This document shows, piece by piece, positions 51,636 through 61,976 of a stretch of 64,000 nucleotides of DNA. Origin of the DNA: Zobellella taiwanensis (GTDB lineage: Bacteria > Pseudomonadota > Gammaproteobacteria > Enterobacterales > Aeromonadaceae). The notes below the pieces were generated by a model. It saw only the letters and a program-made list of their open reading frames with translations. It was not told the origin of the DNA and made no database searches. Position numbers and translations under genes: made by a program. How positions within the stretch are numbered: position 1 is the first letter of the stretch; each line of letters starts with the position of its first letter. The DNA lies in assembly GCF_003012795.1 (NCBI RefSeq), contig NZ_PXYH01000020.1, positions 1 to 64,000 on the forward strand, in the 5' to 3' direction.

Positions 51636-51691
51636 GAAGCTAGAAGCTAGAAGCTAGAAGCTAGAAGCTAGAAGCTAGAAGCTAGAAGCTA
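51636..51691. repeat. Heptanucleotide tandem repeat, (GAAGCTA)x8
   Basis: Eight exact copies of GAAGCTA lie in the gap between gntR and pgi, upstream of the gntR operator. The unit has seven bases, so copy-number change would alter spacing but no reading frame. Confidence 0.95.
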
Positions 51692-51735
51692 GCAGTTTAC
51701 TCTTCCCGCTTCAGGCCTCAAGCTTCCGGCTCCCC

Positions 51736-53355
51736 TCAGGCCCAGTCTTTCAGCTGGGCCAGCAGGCTGCGGGTCGAGGCATCCAGGCTGCTGGTGTCGC
51801 CGTCGCCGGTGATGCAGGGCAGCAGCACGCTGGCCTGCTTCTTGCCGAGCTCCACGCCCCACTGATCGAAGCTGAAGATATTCCAGATCGCGCCCTGCAC
51901 GAAGATCTTGTGTTCGTAGAGGGCGATCAGCGCCCCCAGGGTGTGGGGCGTTACCTTGGGCAGCAGCAGGGTGTTGGAAGGCGAATTGCCCTTGTGCACC
52001 TTGAAGGGGATCAGCTCCGGCTGCTCGCCCTGCGCGCGCAGCTCCTGCTCGGACTGGCCGAAGGCCAGGGCCCGGCTCTGGGCCAGGCAGTTGGCGATAA
52101 GCTTGGCATGGTGATCGCCCAGGGGGTAATGGCTCTGGGCCGGCATGATGAAGTCAGCCGGGATCAGGTGGGTGCCCTGGTGCAGCAGCTGGTAGAAGGA
52201 ATGCTGGCCGTTGGTGCCCGGCTCCCCCCAGACGATGGGCGAGGTGTGATAGCCGACCGGTTGGCCGTTGCGATCCACCGACTTGCCGTTGGACTCCATC
52301 ACCGCCTGCTGCAGGTAGGCGGGCAGCCGGTGCAGGCACTGGTCGTAGGGCAGTATCGCCTCGGAAGGGGCGTTGAGGAAGTTGCGGTACCAGATGCCGA
52401 GCAGCCCCAGCAGCACCGGCATGTTGGCCTCCAGCGGCGCCGTCTTAAAGTGTTGATCCATCTCCCAGGCGCCGGACAACAGCTGCTCGAAACCCTCGAA
52501 GCCGATGGCCAGGGCTACCGGCAGACCGATGGCGGACCACAGGGAGAAGCGGCCGCCCACCCATTCCCAGAAGGCGAACATGTTGGCGGTGTCGATGCCG
52601 AACTCGGCCACCTTGGCGGCATTGGTGGACAGGGCCACGAAGTGCCTGGCGGTGGCGGAGGTGTCCCCGGCCGCCGCCAGCAGCCACTCCCGAGCGCTGA
52701 AGGCGTTGGTCATGGTCTCCTGGGTGGTGAAAGTCTTGGAGGCGACGATAAACAGGGTGGTGGCCGGGTCCAGCCCTTGCAGGGTCTGGGCCAGGTGGGC
52801 GCCATCCACGTTGGACACGAAGTGCAGCCGCAGCTCGCCATGGTAGGGCTTGAGCGCCTCGCTCACCATGTAGGGGCCGAGATCCGAGCCGCCGATGCCG
52901 ATGTTGACCACGTCACGAATGGGCCGCCCGTTGAAACCGGTCCAGCCGCCGCCGCGCACCGCGGCGCAGAACGCCTTCATCTGCGCCAGCACCGCCCGCA
53001 CCTGGGGCATGACGTCGGTGCCGTCGGCCAGGGGCATGGGCTCCTCGGCCCGGTTGCGCAGCGCCATGTGGAATACCGCCCGGTTTTCGGTGCGGTTGAT
53101 GGTCTCGCCGGCGAACAGCGCCTTGATGTTGTCGCGCAGCCCGGTCTCCTCGGCCAGGGCCAGCAGGGCGCCCAGCACCCTATCGTCGATCAGGTTCTTG
53201 GAAAAATCGAGTTTGAGGCACTGTGCCAACTCCAGGCTGTAGCGGCGCGCCCGCTGCGGATCCTCGGCGAACAGGGTGGCAAGGGTGCGCTCGGTTTGCG
53301 CCAGCTCGCCAAGCTGCTGCCAGGCGCGGGTATCGAGGGGGTTCACTGAGTTCAT
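51736..53355 (-). CDS. pgi: Glucose-6-phosphate isomerase
   Basis: This 539-aa enzyme interconverts glucose 6-phosphate and fructose 6-phosphate. It has the signatures [20 protein letters not shown] with [35 protein letters not shown] and [20 protein letters not shown]. The start at 53355 is set by family length; a longer frame to 53571 crosses the promoter. The 288 bases upstream to the mdh stop hold its promoter and the mdh terminator. Confidence 0.98.
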   Translation of the reverse strand: MNSVNPLDTRAWQQLGELAQTERTLATLFAEDPQRARRYSLELAQCLKLDFSKNLIDDRVLGALLALAEETGLRDNIKALFAGETINRTENRAVFHMALRNRAEEPMPLADGTDVMPQVRAVLAQMKAFCAAVRGGGWTGFNGRPIRDVVNIGIGGSDLGPYMVSEALKPYHGELRLHFVSNVDGAHLAQTLQGLDPATTLFIVASKTFTTQETMTNAFSAREWLLAAAGDTSATARHFVALSTNAAKVAEFGIDTANMFAFWEWVGGRFSLWSAIGLPVALAIGFEGFEQLLSGAWEMDQHFKTAPLEANMPVLLGLLGIWYRNFLNAPSEAILPYDQCLHRLPAYLQQAVMESNGKSVDRNGQPVGYHTSPIVWGEPGTNGQHSFYQLLHQGTHLIPADFIMPAQSHYPLGDHHAKLIANCLAQSRALAFGQSEQELRAQGEQPELIPFKVHKGNSPSNTLLLPKVTPHTLGALIALYEHKIFVQGAIWNIFSFDQWGVELGKKQASVLLPCITGDGDTSSLDASTRSLLAQLKDWA

Positions 53356-53596
53356 AGCATTACCTGCGGAAAGTGGAGTCATAAAGTTAGAAGAAGCAAA
53401 GCGGTTACCCAAACCGGCGGCGCTGCACTGTCGGCATGGGTAACGGCTCGGTGCTCGGCCCGAAGGCTGAATCGAGTCAGCTACAATAAAAAGCAAAGCG
53501 CCAGATTGCAATTGCCTTGCGTCGATTACTTGCTTCGACACGCAAAAAAAGAGAAATAGGGATAGTGCCACCGTTCAAATCAGGTTGCCTGAACGC

Positions 53597-53617
53597 AAAA
53601 AGGGAGCCGAAGCTCCC
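53597..53617 (-). terminator. Intrinsic terminator of mdh
   Basis: On the minus strand GGGAGC-TTCG-GCTCCC (53602-53617) has a stable UUCG tetraloop and is followed by TTTTT. It lies 27 bases after the mdh stop. Confidence 0.9.
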
Positions 53618-53643
53618 TTTTGGTGTCAGACGGTACCGTCGCC

Positions 53644-54582
53644 TTACTGGTTGACGAATTCGACACCTTTCTCGATGTCGCCGCGCAGGGTTTCCAGCAT
53701 GCCGTCCATCGCGGCCTGCTCGTAGGCGCTGACCGCACCGTAGGGCAGCACTTTTTCCACGCCGTTCTTGCCGAGCAATACCGGCTGGGCGAAGAAGGTA
53801 GCGTGTTCGCTGCCGCCTTCCACATAGGTGCATTCCACCACGTTGGCTTCACCCTGCATGGCCTTGACCAGGGACAGGGCGAAACGGCAGGCGGCCTGGC
53901 CCATGGACAGGGTGGCGGAGCCGCCACCGGCCTTGGCTTCCACCACTTCGGTGCCGGCGTTCTGGATGCGGTAGGTCAGCTTCTCGATTTCCTCGTCGGA
54001 GAAGGACACGCCGTCCACCTGGGACAGCAGCGGCAGTATGGTCACGCCGCTGTGGCCGCCGATCACCGGTACCTTGACCTGGGTTACGTCCAGGCCCTTG
54101 GCTTCGGCCACAAAGGTCTCGGCACGGATGACGTCCAGGGTGGTAATACCGAACAGCTTGTTCTTGTCGTATACACCGGCTTTTTTCAGCACTTCGGCGG
54201 CAATGGCCACTGTGGTGTTGACCGGGTTGGTGATAATGCCGATGCAGGCCTGGGGACAGGCGGCGGCGCATTTTTCAATCAGGTTTTTGACGATACCGGC
54301 GTTCACATTGAACAGGTCGGCCCTGTCCATGCCCGGCTTGCGCGCCACGCCGGCGGAGATCAGCACGATATCGGCGCCTTGCAGGGCCGGTGAAGGATCT
54401 TCACCGCTGAAGCCGACAATGCTCACCGGAGTCGGGATATGGCTCAGGTCGGCGGCAACGCCGGGAGTGACGGGGGCGATATCATAGAGGCTTAATTCAG
54501 AACCGGCGGGCAGGTTGTTCTTCAACAGCAGGGCCAGAGCCTGACCGATACCACCGGCAGCTCCGAGTACGGCAACTTTCAT
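53644..54582 (-). CDS. mdh: Malate dehydrogenase
   Basis: This 312-aa NAD-dependent TCA-cycle enzyme has the Rossmann motif [40 protein letters not shown] (mobile substrate loop with Arg), and the catalytic His in [18 protein letters not shown] (about residue 177). It is monocistronic by its flanking signals. ArgR-divergent or linked mdh is common in gammaproteobacteria; here the art operon and argR follow. Confidence 0.98.
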   Translation of the reverse strand: MKVAVLGAAGGIGQALALLLKNNLPAGSELSLYDIAPVTPGVAADLSHIPTPVSIVGFSGEDPSPALQGADIVLISAGVARKPGMDRADLFNVNAGIVKNLIEKCAAACPQACIGIITNPVNTTVAIAAEVLKKAGVYDKNKLFGITTLDVIRAETFVAEAKGLDVTQVKVPVIGGHSGVTILPLLSQVDGVSFSDEEIEKLTYRIQNAGTEVVEAKAGGGSATLSMGQAACRFALSLVKAMQGEANVVECTYVEGGSEHATFFAQPVLLGKNGVEKVLPYGAVSAYEQAAMDGMLETLRGDIEKGVEFVNQ

Positions 54583-54709
54583 AGCTGAACTCCGTTTATT
54601 ATTGGATAGTTATACGTTTCCTTGGGCATTAGCAACATAGCGAAACCGCCATGGAAAGACAATGCCCAAGCCGATTGAATCTGTGGTTCTGTGAGCCAGC
54701 ACGGCTCCC

Positions 54710-55387
54710 TCACCCCTGCTGCTGAAAAGCCAGGGCTCGGCGTTCCAGCAGGCGGAAAAGCCAGGTCAGCAGGCCATTCATCAGCAGGTAAATCCCGCCG
54801 GCCACGCCGAACACCGTCAGGGTGTCGTAGGTCTGGCCATTGATCCGCTGGGCCAGCCCCATGATCTCCATAATGCTGATGGTACTGGCCAGGGAGCTGC
54901 CCTTGAGCACCAGCACCACCTCGTTGGAATAGGCCGGTATCACCCGCCGCGCCGCATGGCGCAGCTTGACGCTGAGGGTCTGCCACTCACTCATGCCGAG
55001 CGCCTGGCAGGCCAGGGTCTCGCCCCTGGGCACCGCATCCAGGGCGCCCTTGAACAGCCGGCAGGTATAGGCACCGGCATTCATGCCAAGCGCCAGTATG
55101 GCGCAGAACATGGGCTCGCGCAGATAGGTCCAGGCCCAGCTTTGCTTTACCCAGTCGAACTGGGCCGGGCCGTAGTAGACCAGGAAAATCTGCACCAGCA
55201 GCGGGGTACCGGTCAGCAACAGCAGGTAGCCTTCCGCCAACTGGGCCAGCACCGGCACCCGGCGATCCAGGATCCAGGTCAGCCCGAGCGCAATGAACAG
55301 CCCCAGCAGCAGGCCGGCAAAAGTGATGGTCAGGGTAATTTCCAGCCCCTGCAACAGGGTCGGCAGGTAGTCGAGCCACTTAGTCAT
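54710..55387 (-). CDS. artM: Arginine ABC transporter permease ArtM
   Basis: This 225-aa inner-membrane permease of the polar amino acid family has five to six hydrophobic helices and the ATPase-contact EAA loop near [20 protein letters not shown]. It is last in the order artP-artI-artQ-artM and overlaps artQ by 8 bases. With ArtQ it forms the channel for arginine. Confidence 0.93.
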   Translation of the reverse strand: MTKWLDYLPTLLQGLEITLTITFAGLLLGLFIALGLTWILDRRVPVLAQLAEGYLLLLTGTPLLVQIFLVYYGPAQFDWVKQSWAWTYLREPMFCAILALGMNAGAYTCRLFKGALDAVPRGETLACQALGMSEWQTLSVKLRHAARRVIPAYSNEVVLVLKGSSLASTISIMEIMGLAQRINGQTYDTLTVFGVAGGIYLLMNGLLTWLFRLLERRALAFQQQG

Positions 55388-56027
55388 AGCGGGTTACCCT
55401 CCCCTGCAGCCGCTTCAGCCCCTGCTGGCTGAGCACGGTAATCGCCAGGTAAATCAGGGCGGCGATACCGTACCAGGTGAAGGGCTGATAGGTGCTGGCC
55501 GCCACCGACTTGGCCTGGTACATGAGGTCGTGTACCCCGATAAGTGATACCAGGGCGGTGTCCTTCAGCAGGATCAGCCACTGGTTACCCAGCCCCGGCA
55601 GGGCGTGGCGCCAGGTCTGGGGCAGCACGATACGAAAAAAGGTATACAGCGGCGGCAACCCCAGAGCCTGGGCGGCCTGGCGCTGCCCCCGGGAAACCGC
55701 GTTCAGCGCGCCACGCAGGGTCTGGGCGGCATAGGCGGCAAACAACAGCGACAACGCCGTCACCCCGCACCAGAAGGGGCTGAACTCCAGGTATTGGCCG
55801 GTGAGCAGAAACAACAGGTGGGTGGAGCCGAAATAAATAAAGAACACCACCAGAATTTCGGGCAGGCCGCGCAATACCGTGGTCAGTATCGATGCCGGCC
55901 AGCGCAGCAGCGCCGACCGGCTCATCTCGGCACCGCACAACAAGACGGCCAGCACCAGGCCGGCCGCCAGCGATACCAATGCCAGCCCCAGGGTCATCAG
56001 GGCGGCATTAAACAGATGGGTCATCAT
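55380..56027 (-). CDS. artQ: Arginine ABC transporter permease ArtQ
   Basis: This 215-aa permease partner of ArtM has [20 protein letters not shown] as the ATPase-contact loop and similar helix layout. It starts one base after the artI stop and overlaps artM by 8 bases. Confidence 0.93.
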   Translation of the reverse strand: MMTHLFNAALMTLGLALVSLAAGLVLAVLLCGAEMSRSALLRWPASILTTVLRGLPEILVVFFIYFGSTHLLFLLTGQYLEFSPFWCGVTALSLLFAAYAAQTLRGALNAVSRGQRQAAQALGLPPLYTFFRIVLPQTWRHALPGLGNQWLILLKDTALVSLIGVHDLMYQAKSVAASTYQPFTWYGIAALIYLAITVLSQQGLKRLQGRVTRYD

Positions 56028-56028
56028 G

Positions 56029-56769
56029 TTACTGGGGGAAGTACTTGCCGTAGAGGCTGTCGTAGGTGCCGTTGGCCTTGAGCTCGGCCAGCCCCTGGTT
56101 CAGCTTGTCGAGCAGCTCCTGGTTGCCCTTGGTGACGGCAATGCCGAAACCGGTGCCGAAATAATTGTCGTCGGCAATGGCCTCGCCCACCACTTCATAG
56201 CCTTCGGTCTTGGCCAGCCACTCGCCCACCACGGCGGTATCGGCAAACACCGCTTCCAGCCGGCCGTTGGTCATGTCCAGCAAGGCATCCTGTACACTCT
56301 GGTAGGGCCGGGACTTAAGCCCTTCGCCTTCCAGCTTGTCCTGGATGTATTTCTGGTGGGAGGTGCCGTTCTGCACGCCCACAGTCTGGCTCAGCAGGTC
56401 GTCCAGGCTGGCGAACTTGCCCTGGGGCGCCACGAATACCGCCGAGTTTTCGTAGTAGATGTCGCTGAAGTCCACCTGTTCGGCCCGCTCCGGGGTGACG
56501 TCCATGGCGGCGATGGCGGCATGATAGCGACGGAACTTGAGGCTGGGGATCAGGCTGTCGAAAGCCTGGTTGTGGAAGCTGCACTCCAGTTCGGCCACGG
56601 CGCACAAGGCCTTGGCCAGGTCGATGTCGAAGCCCTGCATTTCATTGTTTTCGTCCACAAACTCGAACGGCGGATAGGCGGCGTTGGTCACGAACTTTAC
56701 TTCTTCGGCGAGGGCGGCGTTGCTGCCCAGGGCGGCCAGCATGGCCAGAGACAACAGGGATTTCTTCAT
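56029..56769 (-). CDS. artI: Arginine ABC transporter periplasmic binding protein
   Basis: This 246-aa binding protein has a signal peptide (about residues 1-20, ending NAALA) and the family 3 solute-binding motif [20 protein letters not shown]. It captures arginine in the periplasm for ArtQM. It resembles ArtI and ArtJ about equally; only one binding protein is present here. The start at 56769 precedes the signal peptide; eight extra N-terminal residues are unlikely. Confidence 0.92.
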   Translation of the reverse strand: MKKSLLSLAMLAALGSNAALAEEVKFVTNAAYPPFEFVDENNEMQGFDIDLAKALCAVAELECSFHNQAFDSLIPSLKFRRYHAAIAAMDVTPERAEQVDFSDIYYENSAVFVAPQGKFASLDDLLSQTVGVQNGTSHQKYIQDKLEGEGLKSRPYQSVQDALLDMTNGRLEAVFADTAVVGEWLAKTEGYEVVGEAIADDNYFGTGFGIAVTKGNQELLDKLNQGLAELKANGTYDSLYGKYFPQ

Positions 56770-56789
56770 GGTCACGTCCTTAATCACAG

Positions 56790-57527
56790 TCAATGAGTCA
56801 GAAATTCCGCCAGACGCCGGGTCTGGGGATGATCGAGCAGGGAGGCATCGCCATATTCCACCAGGCGCCCCTGCTCCAGATAGGCGACCTTGGTCGCCAC
56901 CCGGCGGGCAAAGCCGACCTCGTGGGTGACGATCACCTGGGTGATGCCGGTTTTTCCCAGTTGCAGAATAATTTCCGCCACTTCCTTGGTGATCTCCGGA
57001 TCCAGTGCCGCCGTCGGCTCGTCGAACAGCAGCACCTCGGGATTCATCATCAGCGCCCGGGCGATGGCCACCCGCTGCTGCTGGCCACCGGACAGGGATC
57101 CGGGCCAGGCCTGGCGCTTGTCGGCCAGCTTGAGCTGGGCAAGCAGGTAGCCGGCTTTATCCCGGGCTTGCTCCCGGTCCATGCCCAGCACCTTGAGGGG
57201 GGCTTCCATCAGGTTCTGTTCCACCGTCAGGTGCGGCCACAGATGATACTGCTGAAATACCATGCCTACCTTGCAGCGCAGCTGTTGTGCGCGCTTCTGC
57301 AGCCTGGACGGCTGCGGGTCGGGAAAGGAAAACTGCTCACCCGCTATGGTCAGGGTGCCGGCATCCGGAATATCCAACAGGTTCAGCAGCCGCAGTAAAG
57401 AACTTTTTCCTGCACCACTGGGCCCGAGCAGCACCAATGTCTCTCCGGCATCGCATTTGAGCGAAACCTGGCTTAAAATTTCCTGACCAGCCCAGGACTT
57501 GCAAATGCCGCTGAATTCTATGCCCAT
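56790..57527 (-). CDS. artP: Arginine ABC transporter ATPase ArtP
   Basis: This 245-aa ATPase has Walker A LLGPSGAGKSSLLRLLN, signature [15 protein letters not shown] and Walker B VLLFDEPTAALDPE. It powers the ArtQM channel and is first in the operon, divergent from argR. Confidence 0.96.
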   Translation of the reverse strand: MGIEFSGICKSWAGQEILSQVSLKCDAGETLVLLGPSGAGKSSLLRLLNLLDIPDAGTLTIAGEQFSFPDPQPSRLQKRAQQLRCKVGMVFQQYHLWPHLTVEQNLMEAPLKVLGMDREQARDKAGYLLAQLKLADKRQAWPGSLSGGQQQRVAIARALMMNPEVLLFDEPTAALDPEITKEVAEIILQLGKTGITQVIVTHEVGFARRVATKVAYLEQGRLVEYGDASLLDHPQTRRLAEFLTH

Positions 57528-57570
57528 GCGCTATGTTCACATCATCTGTCAGAGTGTTCGGCTGATTTTA

Positions 57571-57615
57571 TTTTGCATTGTTGTTAATGCAAGCTAATTT
57601 TGCATCTTTATGCAA
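57571..57615. promoter_or_regulatory. ARG-box-like palindromes between artP and argR
   Basis: TTTTGCATCTTTATGCAAGA (57598-57617) is an 18- to 20-bp palindrome of ARG-box size, and a second TTTTGCAT...ATGCAA with 8-9 bases between half-sites lies at 57571-57592. Both fall in the divergent promoter region, where ArgR with arginine would repress artPIQM and itself. Confidence 0.75.
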
Positions 57616-57660
57616 GATAAATGACTATTCCTTGATAAAAACCCGCCACGGATAGACAAT

Positions 57661-58161
57661 ATGCCCCACTCAACCACCCTCAGTCGACTGCAAAAAATGA
57701 ACGAAAAGCAAGAACAACTGATCAAGGCCTTCAAGGCCCTGCTCAAGGAAGAGCGCTTCGGCTCCCAGGCCGAGATCGTCAGCGCACTGCAGGATCTGGG
57801 ATTTGACAATATCAACCAGTCCAAAGTCTCCCGCATGCTGAGCAAATTCGGCGCCGTGCGTACCCGCAACGCCAAGATGGAAATGGTCTATTGCCTGCCG
57901 GTCGAACTCGGGGTTCCCACCTCCAGCAGCCAGTTGAAGAACCTGGTGCTGGACGTGGGTCACAACAGCGCCCTTATCGTGATCCACACCAGTCCCGGCG
58001 CGGCCCAGCTGATCGCCCGCATGCTCGACTCCCTGGGCAAGGCCGAAGGCATTCTCGGCACCATCGCCGGCGATGACACCATCTTCATCACCCCCACCAA
58101 GGATACCCCCATAGAGGATCTGTTCCAGAGCGTGCTGGAGCTGTTCGAGCAGTACGTCTAA
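57661..58161 (+). CDS. argR: Arginine repressor ArgR
   Basis: This protein of up to 166 aa has an N-terminal winged helix ([40 protein letters not shown]) and a C-terminal arginine-binding hexamerisation domain ([29 protein letters not shown]). E. coli ArgR has 156 residues and begins close to the second in-frame ATG here (57697, [12 protein letters not shown]), so that may be the true start; neither has a strong ribosome site. Confidence 0.96.
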   Translation: MPHSTTLSRLQKMNEKQEQLIKAFKALLKEERFGSQAEIVSALQDLGFDNINQSKVSRMLSKFGAVRTRNAKMEMVYCLPVELGVPTSSSQLKNLVLDVGHNSALIVIHTSPGAAQLIARMLDSLGKAEGILGTIAGDDTIFITPTKDTPIEDLFQSVLELFEQYV

Positions 58162-58163
58162 AT

Positions 58164-58230
58164 CGGGATTAGGGATTGGGGACTGGGGTACAGTCCCCGA
58201 TCCCAAGTCCCCAATCCCTGCTCTCAAGTC
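58164..58230. repeat. Palindromic GGGGACT-type repeat after argR
   Basis: GGGATTGGGGACTGGGG-TA-CAGTCCCC and following AAGTCCCCAATCCC form nested inverted repeats between the converging argR and DyP peroxidase genes. It may end both transcripts. A related block lies on the other side of the peroxidase gene. Confidence 0.75.
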
Positions 58231-58235
58231 CCCGG

Positions 58236-59150
58236 TTACAGCTCGCCGCTTTTAACCAGCCATTCCAGTGAGGGTGCGAAAAACGCCGAGCCGGTTTCGG
58301 CCTGGGTGAACAGCGTCAGGTGATCGAAGTGCCCCGCCCCGTCGGCCTGGAACATGCTGTCGAGCATACGGGTAAAGTGGCGCGGGGTATGGCAACAGGA
58401 AATAAACACCAGGCCCTGCTCGGCGGCCGTGCCCCAGGGCATGCTCTGGCGCAGTATCTCCAGGCTGTTGCCCGCTTCATCCTTCAGGCTGGTACGCTTG
58501 GTGTGGGCGGTGGGCGGCTTCTTGTCCGAGTCGTACTCAATGTTCTCGACCTTGGTGCGGCCGTACACATCCTCCTGGGACGGCACCGACAGCCGCTGCC
58601 ATTTGGCCATATTGTGCCGGTAATGCTGCACATGGACATAGCTGCCATCGGCGAAGGGGCCTTCGGCCACCAGTGCCACCTCGGCCCTGTGCTCGCCCTG
58701 GGGATTTTCGGTACCATCGACAAAACCGGTAAAATCGCGACAGTCCAGGTAGCGGAAGCCCTGCCGCTCATACTTCAGCTCCGCCCGCCCGGCCAGCAGG
58801 GCCATCACCCGTTGCACGGCGATATAGGCCACGTCCAGGCGGTCGGCCCGCAGCTGAAAAAACAGATCGAAGGGGGTTTCGGGAGCACTGCGCTTGCCCT
58901 GCAACTGGGCCGGGAAAGGCACCAGCTCACTCGGGCGGGCCCGGGGGTAAAGCCGGTCCCAAACCCGGTCACCGACCGCCACCAGCCCGGAGAAGGCGGC
59001 GTCGGGATAGCCCTGGGTCAGTTCCCGCCACAGGGCCGGGGTTTTGGCCAGGGCCGAGCGCGCCGCCGCTTCCTGGCCAGGCAAGACATCGAACATCAGG
59101 TAATAAGCGTGAAGATTGGATTCGGCGCAAATGCCGGCTTGTGCTGTCAT
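58236..59150 (-). CDS. DyP-type haem peroxidase
   Basis: This 304-aa dye-decolourising peroxidase has the distal catalytic Asp in the GxxDG motif TGFVDGTENPQGEH (about residue 140), a proximal His and the distal Arg in SCCHTPRHFTRMLDSMF. It has no Tat signal, so it is cytoplasmic (class B/YfeX-like). Such enzymes oxidise a range of phenols or porphyrins with peroxide. It is flanked on both sides by the same small repeat type. Confidence 0.93.
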   Translation of the reverse strand: MTAQAGICAESNLHAYYLMFDVLPGQEAAARSALAKTPALWRELTQGYPDAAFSGLVAVGDRVWDRLYPRARPSELVPFPAQLQGKRSAPETPFDLFFQLRADRLDVAYIAVQRVMALLAGRAELKYERQGFRYLDCRDFTGFVDGTENPQGEHRAEVALVAEGPFADGSYVHVQHYRHNMAKWQRLSVPSQEDVYGRTKVENIEYDSDKKPPTAHTKRTSLKDEAGNSLEILRQSMPWGTAAEQGLVFISCCHTPRHFTRMLDSMFQADGAGHFDHLTLFTQAETGSAFFAPSLEWLVKSGEL

Positions 59151-59195
59151 CGCCTGCTCTCTCGGTGATAGGGAATAGCCCAGTATAACGGGAAA

Positions 59196-59250
59196 ATTCG
59201 GGACTCGGGACTCGGGATTATAGTCCCCAATCCCAAATCCCCGGCTCCGG
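59196..59250. repeat. GGGACT-type repeat upstream of the DyP gene
   Basis: GGGACTCGGGACTCGGGATT followed by AGTCCCCAATCCCAAATCCC repeats the composition and inverted layout of the block after argR. It lies between the peroxidase start and the fbpC stop. Confidence 0.7.
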
Positions 59251-59255
59251 CCTTC

Positions 59256-60320
59256 TCATGCTACGGCGCGCTGGCCCTGCCGGTTGTCGGGAAAAAAGGT
59301 CAGGGCATGGGGTGCCACGCCTACGCTGACCTGGCTCACCGCCGGCAAGGGCTCATTGATGCTCACCTCGAGCCGGAGTCCCTGGCATTCCACCAGGCAG
59401 CGGGTATGGGCGCCGAGAAACTGCTGCTCCAGCACCCGGCCGTTACCCTGCTCGGCAAGCGACAGCTGGATCTGGCGCGGGCGCAACAGCAACTGGCCAG
59501 GCGTGCCCGGTTCGGCCTGGATGGCAGCCTGGCTGGCGATGGGCCCCATGGCGGTCATCAGGGTGCGGCTGTCGAGAACAGTCGCCGGCACATAGTTGGC
59601 CAACCCCAGGAAATCGGCCACAAAGCGGCTCTCTGGATGCTGGTATAAGGTCTGGGGGCGGCCCACCTGCTCGATATGGCCGGCACGGAACAGGGCCAGC
59701 CGGTCGGAAAAGGCGAAGGCTTCTTCCTTGCTGTGGGTCACGAAGATGGCGCTGATGCCCTGATCCTTGAGCAAGCCGCGGATCTCGCCGATCAGGCGCA
59801 TGCGGACCTGGGTGTCGATATTGGAAAACGGCTCGTCCAGCAGCATCAGCCGGGGCCGGCAAATCAGCGCCCGGGCGATGGCCACCCGCTGCTGCTGGCC
59901 CCCCGACAACTGGTGCGGATAGCGGTCTCCCAGCTCCGCCAGGTTGACCAGCTCCAGCGCTTCCTCCACCCGGGAGCGGATAAGGGCCTTGTCGCGCTCC
60001 TTGTTCTGCAGCCCGAAGGCCACGTTGCTGGCCACGTTCATATGGGGAAAAAGGGCATAGTCCTGGAAGATCATGCCAATATTGCGCAGCTCCGGCACGA
60101 CCGCCACGTCATCGCCGTTAACCCTGTGCCCATGGATAAAGATCTCGCCCTCGGTAACCGGCAGCAGCCCGGCCACCGCCTTCAGCAGGGTGGTCTTGCC
60201 ACAGCCGCTGGCGCCCAGCAGGCACATGATCTCGTTTTCGGCCACCCGGAGCGAGAGGTTGTCCAGTACCGGTTTGCCGTTGTAGCTACAGCGAATGCCG
60301 TTTACATCCAATGCCGCCAT
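59256..60320 (-). CDS. fbpC: Ferric iron ABC transporter ATPase
   Basis: This 354-aa ATPase has Walker [19 protein letters not shown], signature [15 protein letters not shown] and Walker [13 protein letters not shown], plus a C-terminal TOBE-like regulatory domain (about residues 240-350) as in FbpC. It couples to FbpB; its ATG overlaps the end of fbpB. Confidence 0.93.
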   Translation of the reverse strand: MAALDVNGIRCSYNGKPVLDNLSLRVAENEIMCLLGASGCGKTTLLKAVAGLLPVTEGEIFIHGHRVNGDDVAVVPELRNIGMIFQDYALFPHMNVASNVAFGLQNKERDKALIRSRVEEALELVNLAELGDRYPHQLSGGQQQRVAIARALICRPRLMLLDEPFSNIDTQVRMRLIGEIRGLLKDQGISAIFVTHSKEEAFAFSDRLALFRAGHIEQVGRPQTLYQHPESRFVADFLGLANYVPATVLDSRTLMTAMGPIASQAAIQAEPGTPGQLLLRPRQIQLSLAEQGNGRVLEQQFLGAHTRCLVECQGLRLEVSINEPLPAVSQVSVGVAPHALTFFPDNRQGQRAVA

Positions 60321-61942
60321 CAGTGATGCTGCTCCAGTGATCGGTTCAAGAAAATCAGCGGGACCAGGCCAACCAGCACTATCACTATGGCGGGCAGGGC
60401 CCCCCGCTCAAGCTGCTCGTCGGACACGAACTGATATACGTAGGTCGCCAGGGTCTGGAAATTGAAGGGCCGCAGCAGCAGCGCCGCCGGCAGTTCCTTC
60501 ATGCACTCGATAAACACCAGCAGGGCGCCGGCCAGCATGCCCTTGCGGATCAGCGGCATGTGCACCTTCATGATCATGGCGCCGGGGCCGTAGCCCATGG
60601 TCTGGGTCACCATGTCGAGGGAGGGCGACACCTTGTTGATGCTGCTTTCCACCGCCCCCACCGCCATGGCGCCGAACCGGACCAGGTAACCAAAGGCGAT
60701 GGCGGTCATGGTACCGGTAAACACCAGGCCCGGCTCGGCCAGCCCCAGCCACAGGGCCAGGTCGTTGATGGCAAAATCCAGCCCGGTGAGCGGCACCAGT
60801 ACGCCAATGGCCAGCACGGTGCCGGGCAGGGCATAGCCCATGGAGGCCAGGCGCAGGGGCATGGCAGTATGGGGTTTGCCCCTCAACCTGTGGGTCATGC
60901 CCAGCAGCAGCGCCACCGCCAGCGCCACCACCGCCACCAGCGCCGACAGCCACAGGCTGTTGAAGCTGTATTCAAAGAAACGGGCATTCCAGGCCTGATC
61001 GAAATAATTGACCGCATGATAGCCGAGGATCACAAAGGGCAGCAAAAAGCCGAACAGCACCAGGCTCCAGCAGAACAGCAGGGCGCCCAGCCGGGCCGGG
61101 CCCGTCAGCCGGTAGCCGCAGGATTGTTCGTGGCCCATGTTTTTCTGGAATACCTGCTGGCGCTTGCGGCTCATCCGCTCCAGGCTGAGCAGCACCATGA
61201 CCACCAGCAGCATGATGGCGGCAATTTTGGCGGCGGCGTTGAGGCTGCCGTAGCCGAGCCAGGTATCGTATACCGCCGTGGTCAGGGTATTGACCGCAAA
61301 AAACTTGACGGTACCGAAGTCGGCCAGGGTTTCCATCGCCACCAGCGACAGCCCCACGGCAATGGAGGGCCGCGCCAGGGGCAGGCTGACCCGCTTGAAG
61401 CTTTGCCAGGGCGTGCAGCCGAGCAACCGGCTGGACTGGATCAAACTGGTGGACTGTTCCAGGAAGGCGGTGCGGGCCAGCAGGTAAACATAGGGATACA
61501 ACACCAGCCCCAGCACCAGGGCGGCGCCGCCCAGGCTGCGGATGGGCGGGAAATAATAATCGGCGGCGGATTGCCAGCCAAAGATATCGCGCAGCGCCAG
61601 TTGCAGGGGTCCCGAGTAATCGAGCAGGTCGGTGTAGACAAAGGCGACGATATAGGAAGGCATGGCCAGGGGCAGGATCAGCGCCCACTGCAGCCAGCGC
61701 TTGCCGGGCAGCTCGCACATGGCCATCAGCCAGGCCGCGGGCACGCCGCAGATCAGGCTGAAGCCCAGCACCAGCAGTACCAGCCAGAAGGTATTGTGGA
61801 TATAGGTGGGAAGCACGGTATTCCACAGGTGACGGAAAATGTCCTCTGCGGGTAACAGCGCCTCGATAACCAGGGCCAGAATAGGCAAAGTCAGCAACAG
61901 GGCCAGGCCCCAACTGCTGACTGTCCAACCAAGTCTTTTCAT
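60320..61942 (-). CDS. fbpB: Ferric iron ABC transporter permease (fused two-domain)
   Basis: This 540-aa permease contains two homologous halves of about six helices each, the usual FbpB/SfuB fusion. EAA-type ATPase-contact loops are seen near SSRLLGCTPWQSFKRVSLPL and VTQTMGYGPGAMIMKVHMPL. It carries iron delivered by FbpA across the inner membrane. Confidence 0.93.
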   Translation of the reverse strand: MKRLGWTVSSWGLALLLTLPILALVIEALLPAEDIFRHLWNTVLPTYIHNTFWLVLLVLGFSLICGVPAAWLMAMCELPGKRWLQWALILPLAMPSYIVAFVYTDLLDYSGPLQLALRDIFGWQSAADYYFPPIRSLGGAALVLGLVLYPYVYLLARTAFLEQSTSLIQSSRLLGCTPWQSFKRVSLPLARPSIAVGLSLVAMETLADFGTVKFFAVNTLTTAVYDTWLGYGSLNAAAKIAAIMLLVVMVLLSLERMSRKRQQVFQKNMGHEQSCGYRLTGPARLGALLFCWSLVLFGFLLPFVILGYHAVNYFDQAWNARFFEYSFNSLWLSALVAVVALAVALLLGMTHRLRGKPHTAMPLRLASMGYALPGTVLAIGVLVPLTGLDFAINDLALWLGLAEPGLVFTGTMTAIAFGYLVRFGAMAVGAVESSINKVSPSLDMVTQTMGYGPGAMIMKVHMPLIRKGMLAGALLVFIECMKELPAALLLRPFNFQTLATYVYQFVSDEQLERGALPAIVIVLVGLVPLIFLNRSLEQHH

Positions 61943-61950
61943 TTACAACT

Positions 61951-61975
61951 CAAAACGGGGGCGCACCCCCGTCTT
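61951..61975 (-). terminator. Intercistronic hairpin between fbpA and fbpB
   Basis: ACGGGGG/CCCCCGT (61955-61961, 61966-61972) with a 4-base loop is followed on the minus strand by TTTTGAG. It sits in the 34-base gap, so it probably attenuates fbpBC or stabilises the fbpA message, giving more binding protein than permease. Confidence 0.75.
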
Positions 61976-61976
61976 T

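Noticed and set aside
51636..51691. Possible CRISPR-like array
   Set aside because: Perfect tandem heptamers without spacers; no cas genes in the window.
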